Assembly: GCA_002081555.1 (NCBI GenBank)
Contig: MZNV01001931.1
Span: forward strand, 1-42,251
Direction of reading: 5' to 3'
DNA from: Protostelium mycophagum
Lineage: Eukaryota; Evosea; Variosea; Protosteliida; Protosteliaceae
DNA: 42,251 nt
Part shown: in pieces, positions 1-11,100 of the stretch
How the letters are laid out: every line of letters begins with the position of its first letter
How positions within the stretch are numbered: position 1 is the stretch's first letter
The notes under the pieces: generated by a model
Databases searched by the model: none
What the model saw: the letters and a program-made list of their open reading frames with translations, nothing else
Told to the model about the DNA's origin: nothing
Made by a program: the position numbers and the translations under genes

Positions 1-1129
1 TACAGTGGCCTACGTGGAAGCTAACAAGATCATGCGCATATCTGGTACATGTGTGAATCAAACCGACTCTGCCCCATGGGGAATTGAGAGAATGAACTAC
101 CACGCAAAGCCTGACGCCTATGCATCCACTTACAGCCACTCTGAAGACGCTGCTAACGTCGACGCATACATCCTTGACACGTGAGTACTGCATGCATCAT
201 TTTATTTTGTGATGACATTGTACAGTGGCATTGACGTGACGCACCCAGAATTTGAAGGAAGAGCCAAGTGGGGCTTTAACTCTGTTGATTCTGTCGACAA
301 CGACTGCCAAGGACACGGTACGAGCTTATCCCTATCGCCGATAAATATTCTAAAGAACACAGGAACACACGTAGCCGGTACAGTCGGATCGGCAAGCTAT
401 GGTGTTGCCAAGAAAGTGTCCCTGACCGCAGTCAAATTCTTGGGCTGTGATGGCAGCGGATCCAACATTGGCATGATCAGAGGAATGGAGTGGATCTCTA
501 AGCAGCATCAACAGAGGAAGAGACCTTCCGTCGTGAAGTGAGTTTATCGGTTTTAAAACTGTCATACTGACTTGAGGTAGCGTTTCTGCCGGAGGAGGTT
601 ACTCCAAAGCCGTCAACGACGCAATGAGCGAATCCATCAAGTCGGGAATAACATACGTTGTTGCTGCTGGAAACGAGTATGAAGACGCTTGTGACGTGAG
701 TACATCTTGTCTACAGTTGTTCCGCGCATGCTGAACATCTTAGGCCTCTCCTTCATCAACATCTGATGCCATCACCGTTGGTGCGACCGACAAGAACGAT
801 AAGTTTGCGTATTTCTCCAACTGGGGATCCTGTGTAGACATTCTCGCACCTGGCGTTGACATCACCTCGACATGGACAGATAAAGGAACAAAAACCATCT
901 CTGGAACATCCATGGCAACCCCCCATGTCACCGGAGGTAGGATATTCATCATTCACTGTGACATGCCTGACATCCTTCAGTCGCTGCTCTTGCCTTGAGC
1001 CAGAGACCAAAGCTCACACCAGCACAAGTCGCAGGATACTTGGTCAAGCAGTCCACAGACTCTGTCATCACTGCTGTACCAGCTGGAACTGTTAACAAAC
1101 TGGCTTTTGCCACCTGTACATCCGAATGA
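1..1129 (+). CDS. Subtilisin-like serine protease (S8, proteinase K type), 5'-truncated
   Basis: Secreted-type endopeptidase of family S8; only the last ~300 residues are in the window. Spliced exons: 1-180, 226-317, 363-537, 581-695, 744-936, 981-1129 (introns of 43-48 nt, GT-AG, phases consistent). The catalytic triad is visible: Asp in [13 protein letters not shown], where the DTG codons are split by intron 1; His in [12 protein letters not shown], where the motif is split by intron 2; and Ser in [11 protein letters not shown] just before intron 5. [10 protein letters not shown] and the oxyanion-hole Asn region (VVAAGNE) also fit proteinase K. The C terminus ends soon after the Ser helix, with no extra domain. 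The window opens with 'tacag', so base 6 may be the true start of an exon. Propeptide and signal peptide lie outside. Family call is secure; substrate unknown. Confidence 0.93.
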
Positions 1130-1152
1130 ACCACCATTCATCCTTTGTTGTA

Positions 1153-1158
1153 AATAAA
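1153..1158 (+). terminator. AATAAA poly(A) signal of the protease gene
   Basis: Exact AATAAA 24 nt after the protease stop codon. The rest of 1130-1524 holds this 3' UTR and the upstream region of the next gene; I see no further coding signal in it. Confidence 0.6.
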
Positions 1159-1524
1159 AAGTCACCTTTTTCAAAAATGCATTCGTTCCTTCACCATATC
1201 CTCAGAATTTATTTTTCAAAAAAGGTCTTTGTGGGTATTAGTTGGTTTAAATACCCTACAACTCACTTTTCGAACTCAGCCAATATTATTGCAATAATTG
1301 TTCTTTCAACAAGGTATATTCGTGACAGCAGTTCAGAGGTTGGATAAAAATTATCAAGGATGGCGAAGATGTCAAAGATGGGTACACGTCACCATGCCCG
1401 TGCAACCAATTTTCGTGAGGCACTTTTCCACATCAAATGCGGCTGACATGCGTGTCACTGCGCGGTACTTCAAAAACTCAGCCAAGAAACACCCCATTTT
1501 CGAACACAACAATCAAGAGTCACC

Positions 1525-2797
1525 ATGCGTGCTGTCCTTCTCATCTTTTGCCTCTTTGGAATGGGGGTCGCCAAGATGGATCTTTACAATCAGAATGGAT
1601 TTTATCCTTATGCTATTCATGAGCCAGAGGGTGGTCTGGGTGAGATTCAAGACCATTCTACCACGTGTTGACCACCGATAGCGAAGCCATGGCCAGTCTT
1701 CTTGTTCTTACATGGATCGGGCAGCCGAGCCGATAACGTGAGCACTCTACCATATATCATCGTCTAAACTTCCAAGGATTTCCTCAGCCACGCTCAATGG
1801 GACGGAGTCGGATGGCTTTTGGGAAGATGGAATCGAGGTATCAAGGGAGCCAATGAAGCTTTCGCCGCCCAAAAGTTTCTCTCTATATTACCTGTTGCTC
1901 GTATGAGCCAACCGTGAGACTTCAATCATCACGTCGTCCTCCTAATCATTGACAGTTGGGGCTGGAATACAGCCGAAGTGATGAAGGTTGTCAAGGAAGT
2001 CACAGCGAAATATGGAGATGCTTTAGACTTGAACAGATTCTACGTCTCTGGATTTTCCATGGTATGTCTTCCACCAATAAAATCATCATCATATCAGCTC
2101 ACGATGATGCAGGGAGCTACTGGAACAATGAACTTCATCGCCGCTTACTCTGATATGGTCGCAGCTGCCCTGCCTTCTGCAGGATATTTATCTACGGGAA
2201 ACTACAACCAAGTACATCACCTGTACATTACTTCCTTTTGACCGGTTGTAGTTGTCCAAACTACCCATCAATTACTTCTGTTCTGAGAAAGACGATAAGT
2301 TTCCCCCATCCAACTGCAGGGGAGCCTGGGGACAACTGACAGGCGCCGGAAACCGTGTGTCCAATCTCACCATGTACCCCGCGTACATGAACATTCCTCA
2401 CAGTAACTCTGGAGTAGACGACATGTCCACTGTACGTGGTTTTGTTTCGTTATATTTACAAGTGTTTATATCATGATTTTTATTTTTAAATTCACATTTT
2501 TCGTTCATTTCTGAATGTCGCAGCATCCCTTCACAGCTGACAATCTACAATGGGTCATGGCACACACTAAAAACCGCCAAAACGGCACAGATCCCACCTA
2601 CGCACCACCCACAGTTGCCCCACCTCCACCTGCGGGAAACAAAGGTAAGAGGGGAATAGAAGGTAGACATGCTGAAAAATCCAGGTGACTGGGTGTTCTG
2701 CCAGAAATCATCTGAGTGCGCGAACCACTGCTGCTCAAAGCAATACTCTAATGATGGAAACCTCAAATGTACTCCCGGCGGAAATCAGTGTGTTTGA
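1525..2797 (+). CDS. Secreted PHB-depolymerase/feruloyl-esterase-like hydrolase with Cys-rich C-terminal module
   Basis: Alpha/beta hydrolase of the LpqC/PHB-depolymerase/feruloyl-esterase group, predicted to act outside the cell or in digestive vacuoles on polyester or plant esters. Exons: 1525-1639, 1682-1737, 1777-1913, 1956-2061, 2113-2211, 2252-2431, 2524-2644, 2685-2797 (927 nt, 308 aa). It starts with a signal peptide (MRAVLLIFCLFGMGVA). VFLFLHGSGS is the oxyanion-hole strand. FYVSGFSMGA is the GxSxG nucleophile elbow, interrupted by an intron directly after the Met codon. FCSEKDD (Asp) and NIPHSN (His) are likely the rest of the triad. After a Pro/Thr linker the last exon encodes a ~37-residue module with Cys spacing C-x5-C-x3-CC-x10-C-x6-C, probably a small disulfide-knotted binding domain. 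The acceptor at 2684 is chosen because the alternative at 2697 gives an immediate stop. Exact substrate not deducible. Confidence 0.88.
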
Positions 2798-2805
2798 TTG
2801 TGTAG

Positions 2806-2811
2806 AATAAA
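2806..2811 (+). terminator. AATAAA poly(A) signal of the esterase gene
   Basis: AATAAA nine bases after the stop codon of the hydrolase. The stretch 2812-3134 has no convincing ORF; it contains one splice-site-flanked island (see rejected items). Confidence 0.6.
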
Positions 2812-3134
2812 TACTCATCTTCGTATGTAATGATCGATTTCTGCTGGTGCAGAACTTGCTGTGCGAAACTCGCCAAATTCAAGAGAGATGAACAAAAGGT
2901 GAGATGGAAAAATTTGGTTCATTATCATTAACAAAATGTCGAGGGTTCGTTCTTCTTACACCCTTGATATTCTTTTTGGAACATTGAGGCAGTGGCCATG
3001 AGCCGGATATACTGTTCATTCATGCCCACTGGTTAATGATGTCTTTGTCACGTGCATTTCGGCAGCCAAGAACGGTTCAGAAAAGAAGTCGTCCAATTTT
3101 TTGGGTTTTCAGTCACCTCTCATAATACAAACAA

Positions 3135-3397
3135 ATGGACGAAGACACCCCCATATACCTTCAAACTTTTCTTCTTATTAAAGCGATTGCCATTTCATTC
3201 TTATTGGTCGGAATCATCATCGTTATTGGTGTGTATGGCTATCTTGAAGTGTTCACTCAAGATCAAGACATTAACACATTTCAGGATGGTATGCCATCTG
3301 GCATTTGTACTTATCCCATTACGATCTTATCAGGGCCCTGATCGGTCTCCCGAGTAATCGAAAGGTACCACCGAAAACGATGAAGAAAGCACAGTGA
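3135..3397 (+). CDS. SMIM13-like small single-pass membrane protein (68 aa)
   Basis: Two exons, 3135-3228 and 3285-3397, separated by a 56-nt intron (GTGTGT...TTTCAG); 68 aa. Without splicing the frame stops early and the conserved C-terminal half is lost. Layout: short acidic N terminus, one long hydrophobic helix (about residues 11-33), then a juxtamembrane block reading GWYAIWHLYLSHYDLIRAL and a basic tail. The block matches the pattern I recall for animal SMIM13 right after its membrane helix (G-W-Y-x-x-W-H-L-x-L-S-x-x-x-x-x-R-x-L). SMIM13 has no established molecular function; the domain is an orphan membrane family. The assignment rests on that one block, so orthology is likely but not proven. 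Confidence 0.75.
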
Positions 3398-3736
3398 CAA
3401 GATGGACTAACAAATATGATTTCAAAAATGAGCACAGATAAAGAGGATGATAATGATACCGAGAAAATAATCAACATGTGCACTATATTTGACAAACAAC
3501 ACTTATACTCCTTGATGCAGTTAGTTCTCTGTGACCACAGAGAAAAAGCTGAGCTCATCATGCAGAACAAATTCTGTCTCAACATTCTTCTTCTGCCACA
3601 CGACATGAACAAAAATTCAATTTAAAGAGGAGAACTACGCTCTCTTTCATTCTGTCGTGTCTTTGTGACAGTCAGAGTTCGGTGAAGAATTTACGTAAGT
3701 GGGAAGAGAAGGAATGCAGATCATTTCAGAATCAAT
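3398..3736. other. Intergenic stretch, no supported gene
   Basis: 339 bases between the SMIM13-like stop and the ZUP1 start. It contains short overlapping ORFs on both strands with no recognisable motif, and no consensus AATAAA. It most likely holds a 3' UTR and the promoter/5' UTR of the next gene. Confidence 0.5.
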
Positions 3737-5676
3737 ATGAGCTGGACGTGCCAGCATTGTACATACATCAACACAACGACTCTGATAAATAGTTCTTGTG
3801 CTCTGTGTAACCTTCCCTCTTCTGAGAGAGTAATAACGCCACTCAAACGAACTTTGAAGGAGAGTATTGGATCAGATGAAGAGTCAGAAAATGTAGAAAT
3901 ACATGGGGATGAGTCAAAATGGGTGTGCGAGGTGTGCACACTCACAAATGACAGAGCAGCTGAGAAATGTGTAGCTTGCGATATTGTTCGACCAAAGAGA
4001 CCTCGTCCTGGGTCAAGTGACACGATGGGTGAGTAAATCTCTGACATATTAATTTTGGTACGATTGGAGAGAGTGAAAATAATTAGAATGTCCCCAATGT
4101 CACACACATTTAACTCTGGCAAATTTCGAAGAACATGCCTCACTCCATGAATTGGTACATGTTTTGATCACATGCTGATTTATTTTCTGATCTGAATAGG
4201 AACAAAGCACAAATGAACACGAAGAATGGACAAAGTTAAGGGTGCGTAATTTTACTGTACTGATCATCAGATGATCATCACTCTGCTCATTCATGTGCAC
4301 AAAATGACGACAAGCGAACCACACAATTAATTTTGCGACTCTTAACCACTCATTATCGAACAGAAACGGTATGGCTTCGAACCCAAGTCTGCCAACTCTA
4401 CTCGTAACTATAACGAACAATTCGAGCGTGTTTTAGAGCTGCGGCATGCCAAGGGAAAGTTGTCTGCAGAAGCTCTGGCGAAAAAGAAACAAAGACTGAG
4501 GGCCCTGACACAGAGTGGTATAGAGAGGGTGGTGGCGCCAGAGATACACGGCCTCTTAAAGCTCGTTTACGAGAAGGAAATATCAGAGCAAACTGTCAGA
4601 GGTAATTTTACTTTTTTTTACTTTTTACTTTTTTTTACTTTTTTCACTTTTTTTTTACTTTTTTCTACTTTTTTAATTTTTATTTACCTTTTTGTCGATT
4701 GGATTTTTTCGTTTTTATCAAAGAGAATAGGGAATAGAAATTTGGAATATTTCCTATGTGGACCTGCCGACCATTTCGCTTGGGATGAAGGTGACCTCTC
4801 ATCTACAACTCACATGTGTACGAAGTTCTCTGAAATTTTGAAGGGGATTACGGCTGGGGATGCGGGTGGCGTAACCTTCAGGTGATCGTGTCTCATCTAC
4901 AACGGTCACCAACATACCAACCACATCTTTTTGGCGGGAATCGGGGTGTTCCCACCGTTGTAAAATTACAAGATTGGTTGGAAAAATCTTGGAATTTTGG
5001 GTTTGACCATAACGGGGCCAATTCATTGGGCCACTCTGTCATCAATACCAAAAAACTGATTGGTGCGACTGAGGTGAAATTTGATTATATAAATAAATAA
5101 TAAGACTGTATATCTACAACGAGGTCCTAAATTGGACAGGTGACAGCCTTACTGAGATATCTCGGCGTTCGCGCTAAGATCGTGGAATTTTCGCGGAATT
5201 CTCCATCTACACCTGGTGGCCCACCGACTCCAGGGAGATCATTCATCACCCCTCCTCACGCTATGCTAGAATGGGTATACAATTATTTCAGTTGTAGAGG
5301 GAGGCAATCCCTCCCCCCGCTCTATCTACAACACGAAGGTCAGGAACACATCCAGAATTTTCACTGAAAATTCCAGGGCATTCACGGAGTATTGTGGGTG
5401 TTGAAAAACGCAACGGTCAGATCGCCCTCTTACTCTTTGACCCAGCACAAACTTCTACATCTGTTCAAAATGGCCTGCGACAATGCAACACAGCACACAT
5501 ACGAAAAGGCCCGGGGACTTTCACAAAATCGAGGTATCAGGTCATGTACATAGAGGATGGGATAATGTCGACAAATGAAGAGAGGGAGAGGGCAAAGGTA
5601 TGCAGCGTCGACGTTGTTTCGGTTGGATTGATACTCATGTGCGCAGGTGATCGACATGGAAGTGATCAAGTGCTAA
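3737..5676 (+). CDS. ZUP1: ZUP1/ZUFSP-type deubiquitinase (peptidase C78) with RanBP2 zinc fingers
   Basis: Cysteine protease of family C78; animal ZUP1 cleaves K63-linked ubiquitin chains in genome maintenance. Exons: 3737-4028, 4087-4154, 4200-4241, 4364-4601, 4731-4790, 4844-5073, 5140-5338, 5377-5597, 5647-5676 (1380 nt, 459 aa). Order: two RanBP2/NZF-type fingers (W-x-C-x2-C-T...N...C-x2-C, residues ~3-30 and ~58-82), one C2H2/UBZ finger (ECPQCH...EEHASLH, ~98-118), a long charged helix region (~135-210), then the C78 domain. Catalytic Cys lies in DYGWGCGWRNLQ; His in EGHSRSIVG, split by an intron after the Gly codon's first base; Asp in LLLFDPA. All three are intact. Human ZUP1 carries C2H2 fingers at the N terminus, so paired NZF modules are a variation. 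The exon 5 acceptor at 4730 is chosen to keep phase. Confidence 0.92.
4602..4730 (+). other. Unusually long T-rich intron of ZUP1
   Basis: A 129-nt intron made largely of runs of T interrupted by AC (repeated 'actttttt' blocks), two to three times the usual intron length here. It looks like slippage expansion of a polypyrimidine tract. Confidence 0.7.
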
Positions 5677-5681
5677 ATAAA
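5676..5681 (+). terminator. AATAAA poly(A) signal overlapping the ZUP1 stop
   Basis: The last base of the ZUP1 TAA is the first base of AATAAA. From there to 5979 (about 300 bases) I see no gene, only 3' UTR and upstream sequence of the pseudokinase. Confidence 0.55.
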
Positions 5682-5979
5682 TCTTCCCTTGGTAAACATC
5701 TCAATAATCATTTCTTTTTTAAGAGAAAGATAACAAACAAAACACTAACGGCAGAGCTTTGCTTCCACCCAACAAGCAGCCTCTTTGCTTCTGACGAACA
5801 TACCCCAAGCACAAATTTGCCACCGGAGTTTTGAGTTGTGCTTACGAACGATGCGAAATTTCCCGATTTTCGTTGCTAAAACTGTCAGTGATCGCCTTGA
5901 CAACGTAGTTTTTCGGCTTAAAATTGTGCTTTTGCGATCCCTATGCGACGGTTGAGCAGCTCGCGACCCATCATTCCAG

Positions 5980-7920
5980 ATGATCACAAGACGAAGCGCC
6001 ACACCTGTTTGGAATCAAAATAATGAAGATTCCAGCAGTGACAGTGATCACGAAGATGGGTTCACAGAATCTGGAATTGAAGAGTATATGGTGGAAGCAT
6101 ACCAAGAAACCTTCCTCAATTCGCCTTCAGATGACAGCGACCAACAACAGCCATTTTATTCTTCAGAGGATGATTTGTTGACACTCTCTGGGGAAGAATT
6201 GTTGAGAGACGATGAGGACGAAGTCTTTGAGTTTTCACCAAAAGAGCTGAAAAGCATCGCTGTTCTGACGAGGGATCTCCAGAGCACCACGAAAAGGTTT
6301 GTCGGTATCTCTTTGACGGTATCTTAATCGTGTCAGAGCGATGATGTCAGGAACACCAGTCACACTTGTGGAGTTCATACGACAGACAGATAAGGAACAA
6401 TTCATAGAAGATGCCAAGAGTTTGATTCATTTGCGACATTGCAATCTTTTGCAATTCTTGGGTTATACAATCGATCCTTATGGAATCACATTTGAGGACG
6501 TAGATCAAGGAACACTACATTCACTTCTGGCGAAAAAAGAAATCAGAATCACGCATGAAAACATTATGGACGTACTCTCGGGTGTCGCAAGAGCACTCAA
6601 TTATCTTCACTCACAAAGTCCTCCCATTCTGCACAAGAGTAAGCATGTTGTCGAAACAATCATGACATTCTGATCTTGGCAGGACTGTCGTCGAAAGCTG
6701 TCATGATTGGAAATGATTGGGGGAATGTGAAGGTTTGGGGTCATTGTATCTCGGCTTATCAGGAGAAAAAGGCTGCACTGAGGTAAGTCTCTCAGGAAGG
6801 ATGTTCTTAATCATGACCAGGGGTTCACAACGGGAGCTGGTGATGACAAAAAAGAACGACGTCTTCGCCTTCGCCAACTTGATATGGGAATGTGTAGAAA
6901 GAAGAGAAGCGACCCCACGATCTGTAAACGACATCACCAAAGTAATCGATCAATCATCTTCATTTTTCTGAAGAGTAACAGAATTGTCCTCCATTTCTTA
7001 AGGAGTTGTTGCTCTCTTGCTGGGGACCCGAAGAATCAAGACCAGAGTTCAAACAGATCACCAAATTTCTGCAGCTCATGCAAGAGTGGTTCCTCAGACA
7101 CCCTCGCGCCAACCTGCGGAAGTCCCAATCACATCAGACGATACAATGGGAGAATACCAGGAAGACTAAAGAATCCAAGGTAAACCATTGTCTATTCAGA
7201 GTCTTATTCACAACTACAAGATCCTCTTTGTTAAAGCATTTTCCTACTGCTCTGAAGACACACCCAAGAAGACAACGGAAAGATTTCGTCCTCTATGGAA
7301 GGCCATGCAACAAAGACCAGATTATCACACCCGATTAGGTCCTCTGATCCTCGCATCGATGGACGGCAGCATCAGCACAAGTTATCTGTGTTTCGAAAAT
7401 ATAGATCACTCAAGAGCAGGGGACAGGAGGTTGCATAGAGGTGAAAGCCAAGGTAACCATGATGACAATGGAGAGAAAACATGTTTAATCGAGTAGATAA
7501 TGCACCAACTAGCGATGCGATCAAATTACCATATGTGGGGTATGAGATGAATGATTGGGACATTGTGGGAGGGGACATCTGCATGTCTTTAGAATTCACG
7601 GTGTGTCCGGAGGGCGAGGTCACATTGAGAAGATGCATGGAATCAGCCATTCTGCCAATGTTGAGAAGGTCCTCTTGGTACACCGGCTTACTGCTCCTAT
7701 TCGACCAGAAAGAGACCGCCATCATGAAAATATTCACAACACAACAAGGGGCGAAAGAAATCAAATGTATGTCACCCGATGATTCCATGTCCTGATGATT
7801 TCAGATGGGCATCATTTACCACAAATCTGGGACATCCTTTGGCAACAGAAGGTGATCAAATCCTCTCCCCTCATCACAAAACAACGCATCGAAAGTCTCT
7901 GGTCAATTGGTTATTCATGA
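5980..7920 (+). CDS. TKL-like pseudokinase with acidic N terminus and orphan C-terminal domain
   Basis: Exons: 5980-6296, 6337-6638, 6683-6782, 6821-6941, 6982-7179, 7221-7452, 7497-7766, 7805-7920 (1656 nt, 551 aa). Residues ~15-100 are acidic, Ser-rich and disordered. A protein-kinase fold follows (~100-370). The alpha-C/beta-4 region reads FIEDAKSLIHLRHCNLLQFLGY, given here only as far as it aligns with [EF]-x-x-E-x-L-x-x-L-R-H-x-N. The C lobe has VFAFANLIWECVERREATP and the tyrosine-kinase-like CWGPEESRPEFKQITKFL. All three catalytic residues are gone: VAVK is VTLVEF, HRD is HKR (HKRLSSKAVM), DFG is VWG. So it should be a scaffold or regulator, not an enzyme. The last ~190 residues form an unrecognised alpha/beta domain. 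The exon 6 start at 7221 gives a 41-nt intron in correct phase. An AATAAA lies at 7986-7991. Confidence 0.85.
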
Positions 7921-7985
7921 CACAAGTGTATATACAACTCTTCAAGGACAGGACAAATGAAAATCGCGACGGGTTGGCTCCCCAA

Positions 7986-8044
7986 AATAAAACAGCAGAA
8001 ACGATTTTTGTGAGATGATTTATCTGAATAATGGAACCTTTATT
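7986..8044. terminator. Facing poly(A) signals of two convergent genes
   Basis: AATAAA on the + strand at 7986-7991 (pseudokinase) and on the - strand at 8039-8044 (surface glycoprotein). The two stop codons, 7920 and 8128, are only 207 bp apart, so the 3' ends face each other across this short interval. Confidence 0.6.
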
Positions 8045-8127
8045 GGAGTTTGGTTATTCTGTGACCACAATGGTCGGTTCACTCACCCTGTTGTCATCAA
8101 CAAAGTCTTAGAAACAAATTTCAATAC

Positions 8128-11100
8128 TCACTCCAAGTAATCTCTTCTTTTCATGTGCCTCGCGTACAGTATGAAGATGATGATAACGATGAAGAGGATG
8201 ACGAGCAGCAAAGACAAAGTGATGATGAAGGCCTTCTTCCAGTCTTTCTGATCTGTGGGTTTCATGTCCGCCGTAGTTGTCGTCCCGATGGTCGGTATCG
8301 TGATGGGTTCATTCTGTGTGAAGGTTGATGACGTGGACGAAGTCGATGATGTCGAGATGATCACAGGAACAGTGAATTGGTTATGGAAAGATGTACTAGT
8401 GAAATTTCGTGAACAATTGTAGGTATAACTGAAAGTGATTGGCTGTGGAGACGCATCCAAAACGCCAAGATTCACCTGTCACACAATAAGTTACCTTCGT
8501 GTTTCTTGGAGAACTTACAGGGGATGGCGAGACGATGCTGGTTTGGCCAATAAGCACATTGTATATGGGTTCATCACCACAGGGACAGAAATCTCCAGGA
8601 AATATCACCACTGTAGCATTTTTGCCCTCTACAACGCTTCAGAAATCATCCAACGAATGATCTAAAAATAGATACCCTCGTTGTATTTGGTCGTGTAATT
8701 GAATGGCAGAGATGCTGGTGCGGGGGGTAAAATGTAAAATTGATTGTAGACAGATGAGGATGCCACGTCACCAAAGAGGTATTGAAGTCTCAAGGTGTTC
8801 ACCTTCATTTTTTCAGCCAATAAATAATCTTAAAAAGGCATATTACATCACATGACTGTTGGTACAACAGTGTTGCACTTCCGCTGTTGAGAGGAACAGT
8901 CTCAACATTGTTGATCTTCAACATATCTGGCACGTCCCCACAGGCCGATACAGACATATTTGTGAATATATTTTGATCCCAAGTCAGGATAACGTTTCCG
9001 CCGCTGACATTCATCTGATCGTAATTAACTCAGAGTTTAAAACTTACGAAAACGTGAGCTCTATTCTCAAGAGACAGCGGAAGGTACTTTTGAAACTAAG
9101 TCTCATATTGCCCTGATGTCCTTTTGGGCATGCGTAAAAAAGTATTGCGACCTCTACGCCGCTTTTCTCAAGCCACCATAGGAGTATGAAACTTAAGGTA
9201 TGCAAGCATAAAAATCGTCCGTTGAATACCTGATAGGGGAAATGCGGCTCTGCTGCCAACAACCCAAATGTGGGAAACTGCACGGTTTTAAAAAACTAAA
9301 TCGCTTGATGACGTCACCTTATGGGACACGACATCATAAGTGGCGGGAAGAGATGTGCTTCTCATTGTGGCGTTATGGTAGTTGTAGACGACCATTTTTT
9401 CACATTGCTCCTCCTTTGGAATATGAGGAGCCCAAATCGCCATGCCATTCACATAGGGTACCTGTAAACAATTCAGACACGTTGTAGATGGTCACAATAA
9501 ATCGAGATCTCACCACGTGGGTGTCTCTCCACGCAGAGACGACCACAGACTCTATGAATGCGCATTCGTAATCCGTGGCATCTGGTTCAAGGATAAATTT
9601 CAAACCTTGGTCGAGGGTCTGCAACACTCAAAAATGATTCAAAAGATTCCAAGTGATTGTTTATCACAACATTGCGGTTTTACCGCGATAAGAATGCCTT
9701 TGGATCGGTGAAATTTAGCTCTAAAAATAAGTATAGAGGGAGATTGTACGTAGACAACGGAGGCACCCCTGATGGAGTAGTTTTCATACGCAACTACAAG
9801 AGTCTTCTGGTTGCAGATGAAGCTGGCGCGCATGTAACATTGATACGCTTCAGAGATGTACACGTCATCACTGGACTGAGGTCCCATGATGGTTCCTGTC
9901 CCTTGAACCTGCCCATTTCAGAAATTTCAATACATAAAATAATATTTTTTGTACAACATTTTTAATAAAAAATCACCCTCAAAATGATAGTAGAGAAGCT
10001 GGAAAATGCGGTAGACACGGGGTTTAATGTGAAGTATAAGAAAGACATATCGGCGTCGGAGATCAGCGTGATGAGGGGTCCAACACCCCAGTAGAAGGCG
10101 GGAAAGATGACGTTATCCGCCTCTATGCTGGTGGATATCTGTTGGGTTGTCGACATTCCGGAGAGGTCGAGTGTTCCATGAACATGGTATGTACTGCCTG
10201 GGAAGCCTTGGACGGAATAGGTAGTCACCATCTGACTTTTCTGTGAAATTTCAGCGGAATTTCAGGGCGTCACGCTCACGATGTGTAGTTTGGTTGGAGA
10301 AGAGAATATGATATCTTCGATATGCAGCACATTATTCTCCGAGTTGTCGATGTCTATATCACCTTATATGATTAGTCATAAGAAGTAAGAGATGTGAATT
10401 TATAACAAAAATCTGTGCAAAACAGTTTTTCAAATGATTGACGAAAACATTTGTCTCTTCACCTTGGAATAATGTCGATCCGTAAAATCCCGTGGGAAAA
10501 GCGTTGGATGTCATCAAGGTGATGTCCGCTGATGTTGCTATGGTAATTCAGATGTCAAATTGACATTTTGTACGTACACGACGTGATGGTGCAATTGACA
10601 CAGGTCAACTCTGTCAATTTGACATCTCCGTTGACACTCAGAATCCCCCCGTTCATCTGTACACTAAATACGAAGTCCTGTCACCTTCAGTACAAGAAAG
10701 GTTACATTCGAATGAGACCGACGCGTCTACAACGAGACATACCGGGATATCGTTCAGGACTACGGTTTGGTCCGTTCCGTTGAGGATGATCTCTTTATTC
10801 TCAGTGAACAGGTTTAGGCCGTTTAGATAGAGGGTAAATGTCCTTGGTGCGGGTCCGACTATAATAATGGTGGAGAAATTTTCCCCGAGAAAAACGGTGC
10901 TGCCCACAACACTCTGAAAAGAAGAGATGGTGAGGTTGCTGCGAGGCGATCAGTCATCATGGTGTCGATGAAAGTACCTCATCTTTGATTTTCCATTCAG
11001 GATGATTCTTCCCTGATTCACGACGTTCACCTGTTTAATGATGAAAGAATGTAGATGTGAATCGATGCGACTCATTAAAATGGAGAATGTAATACCATGT

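Noticed and set aside
2854-2900. An exon-like island flanked by 'ggtgcag' and 'gtgaga' downstream of the esterase stop.
   Set aside because: No reading frame links it to the esterase (which stops at 2797) or to the SMIM13-like start; it may be UTR, but coding cannot be supported.
3416-3625. 69-aa + strand ORF and a 97-aa - strand ORF between SMIM13-like and ZUP1.
   Set aside because: No motif, no signal peptide or conserved pattern, and they overlap each other antisense; treated as chance ORFs in a UTR/promoter region.
7180-7199. A possible 20-nt intron in the pseudokinase gene (GTAAAC...TTCAG).
   Set aside because: A 41-nt intron with the same donor and the acceptor at 7220 keeps the same frame and matches the intron length of the rest of the window.
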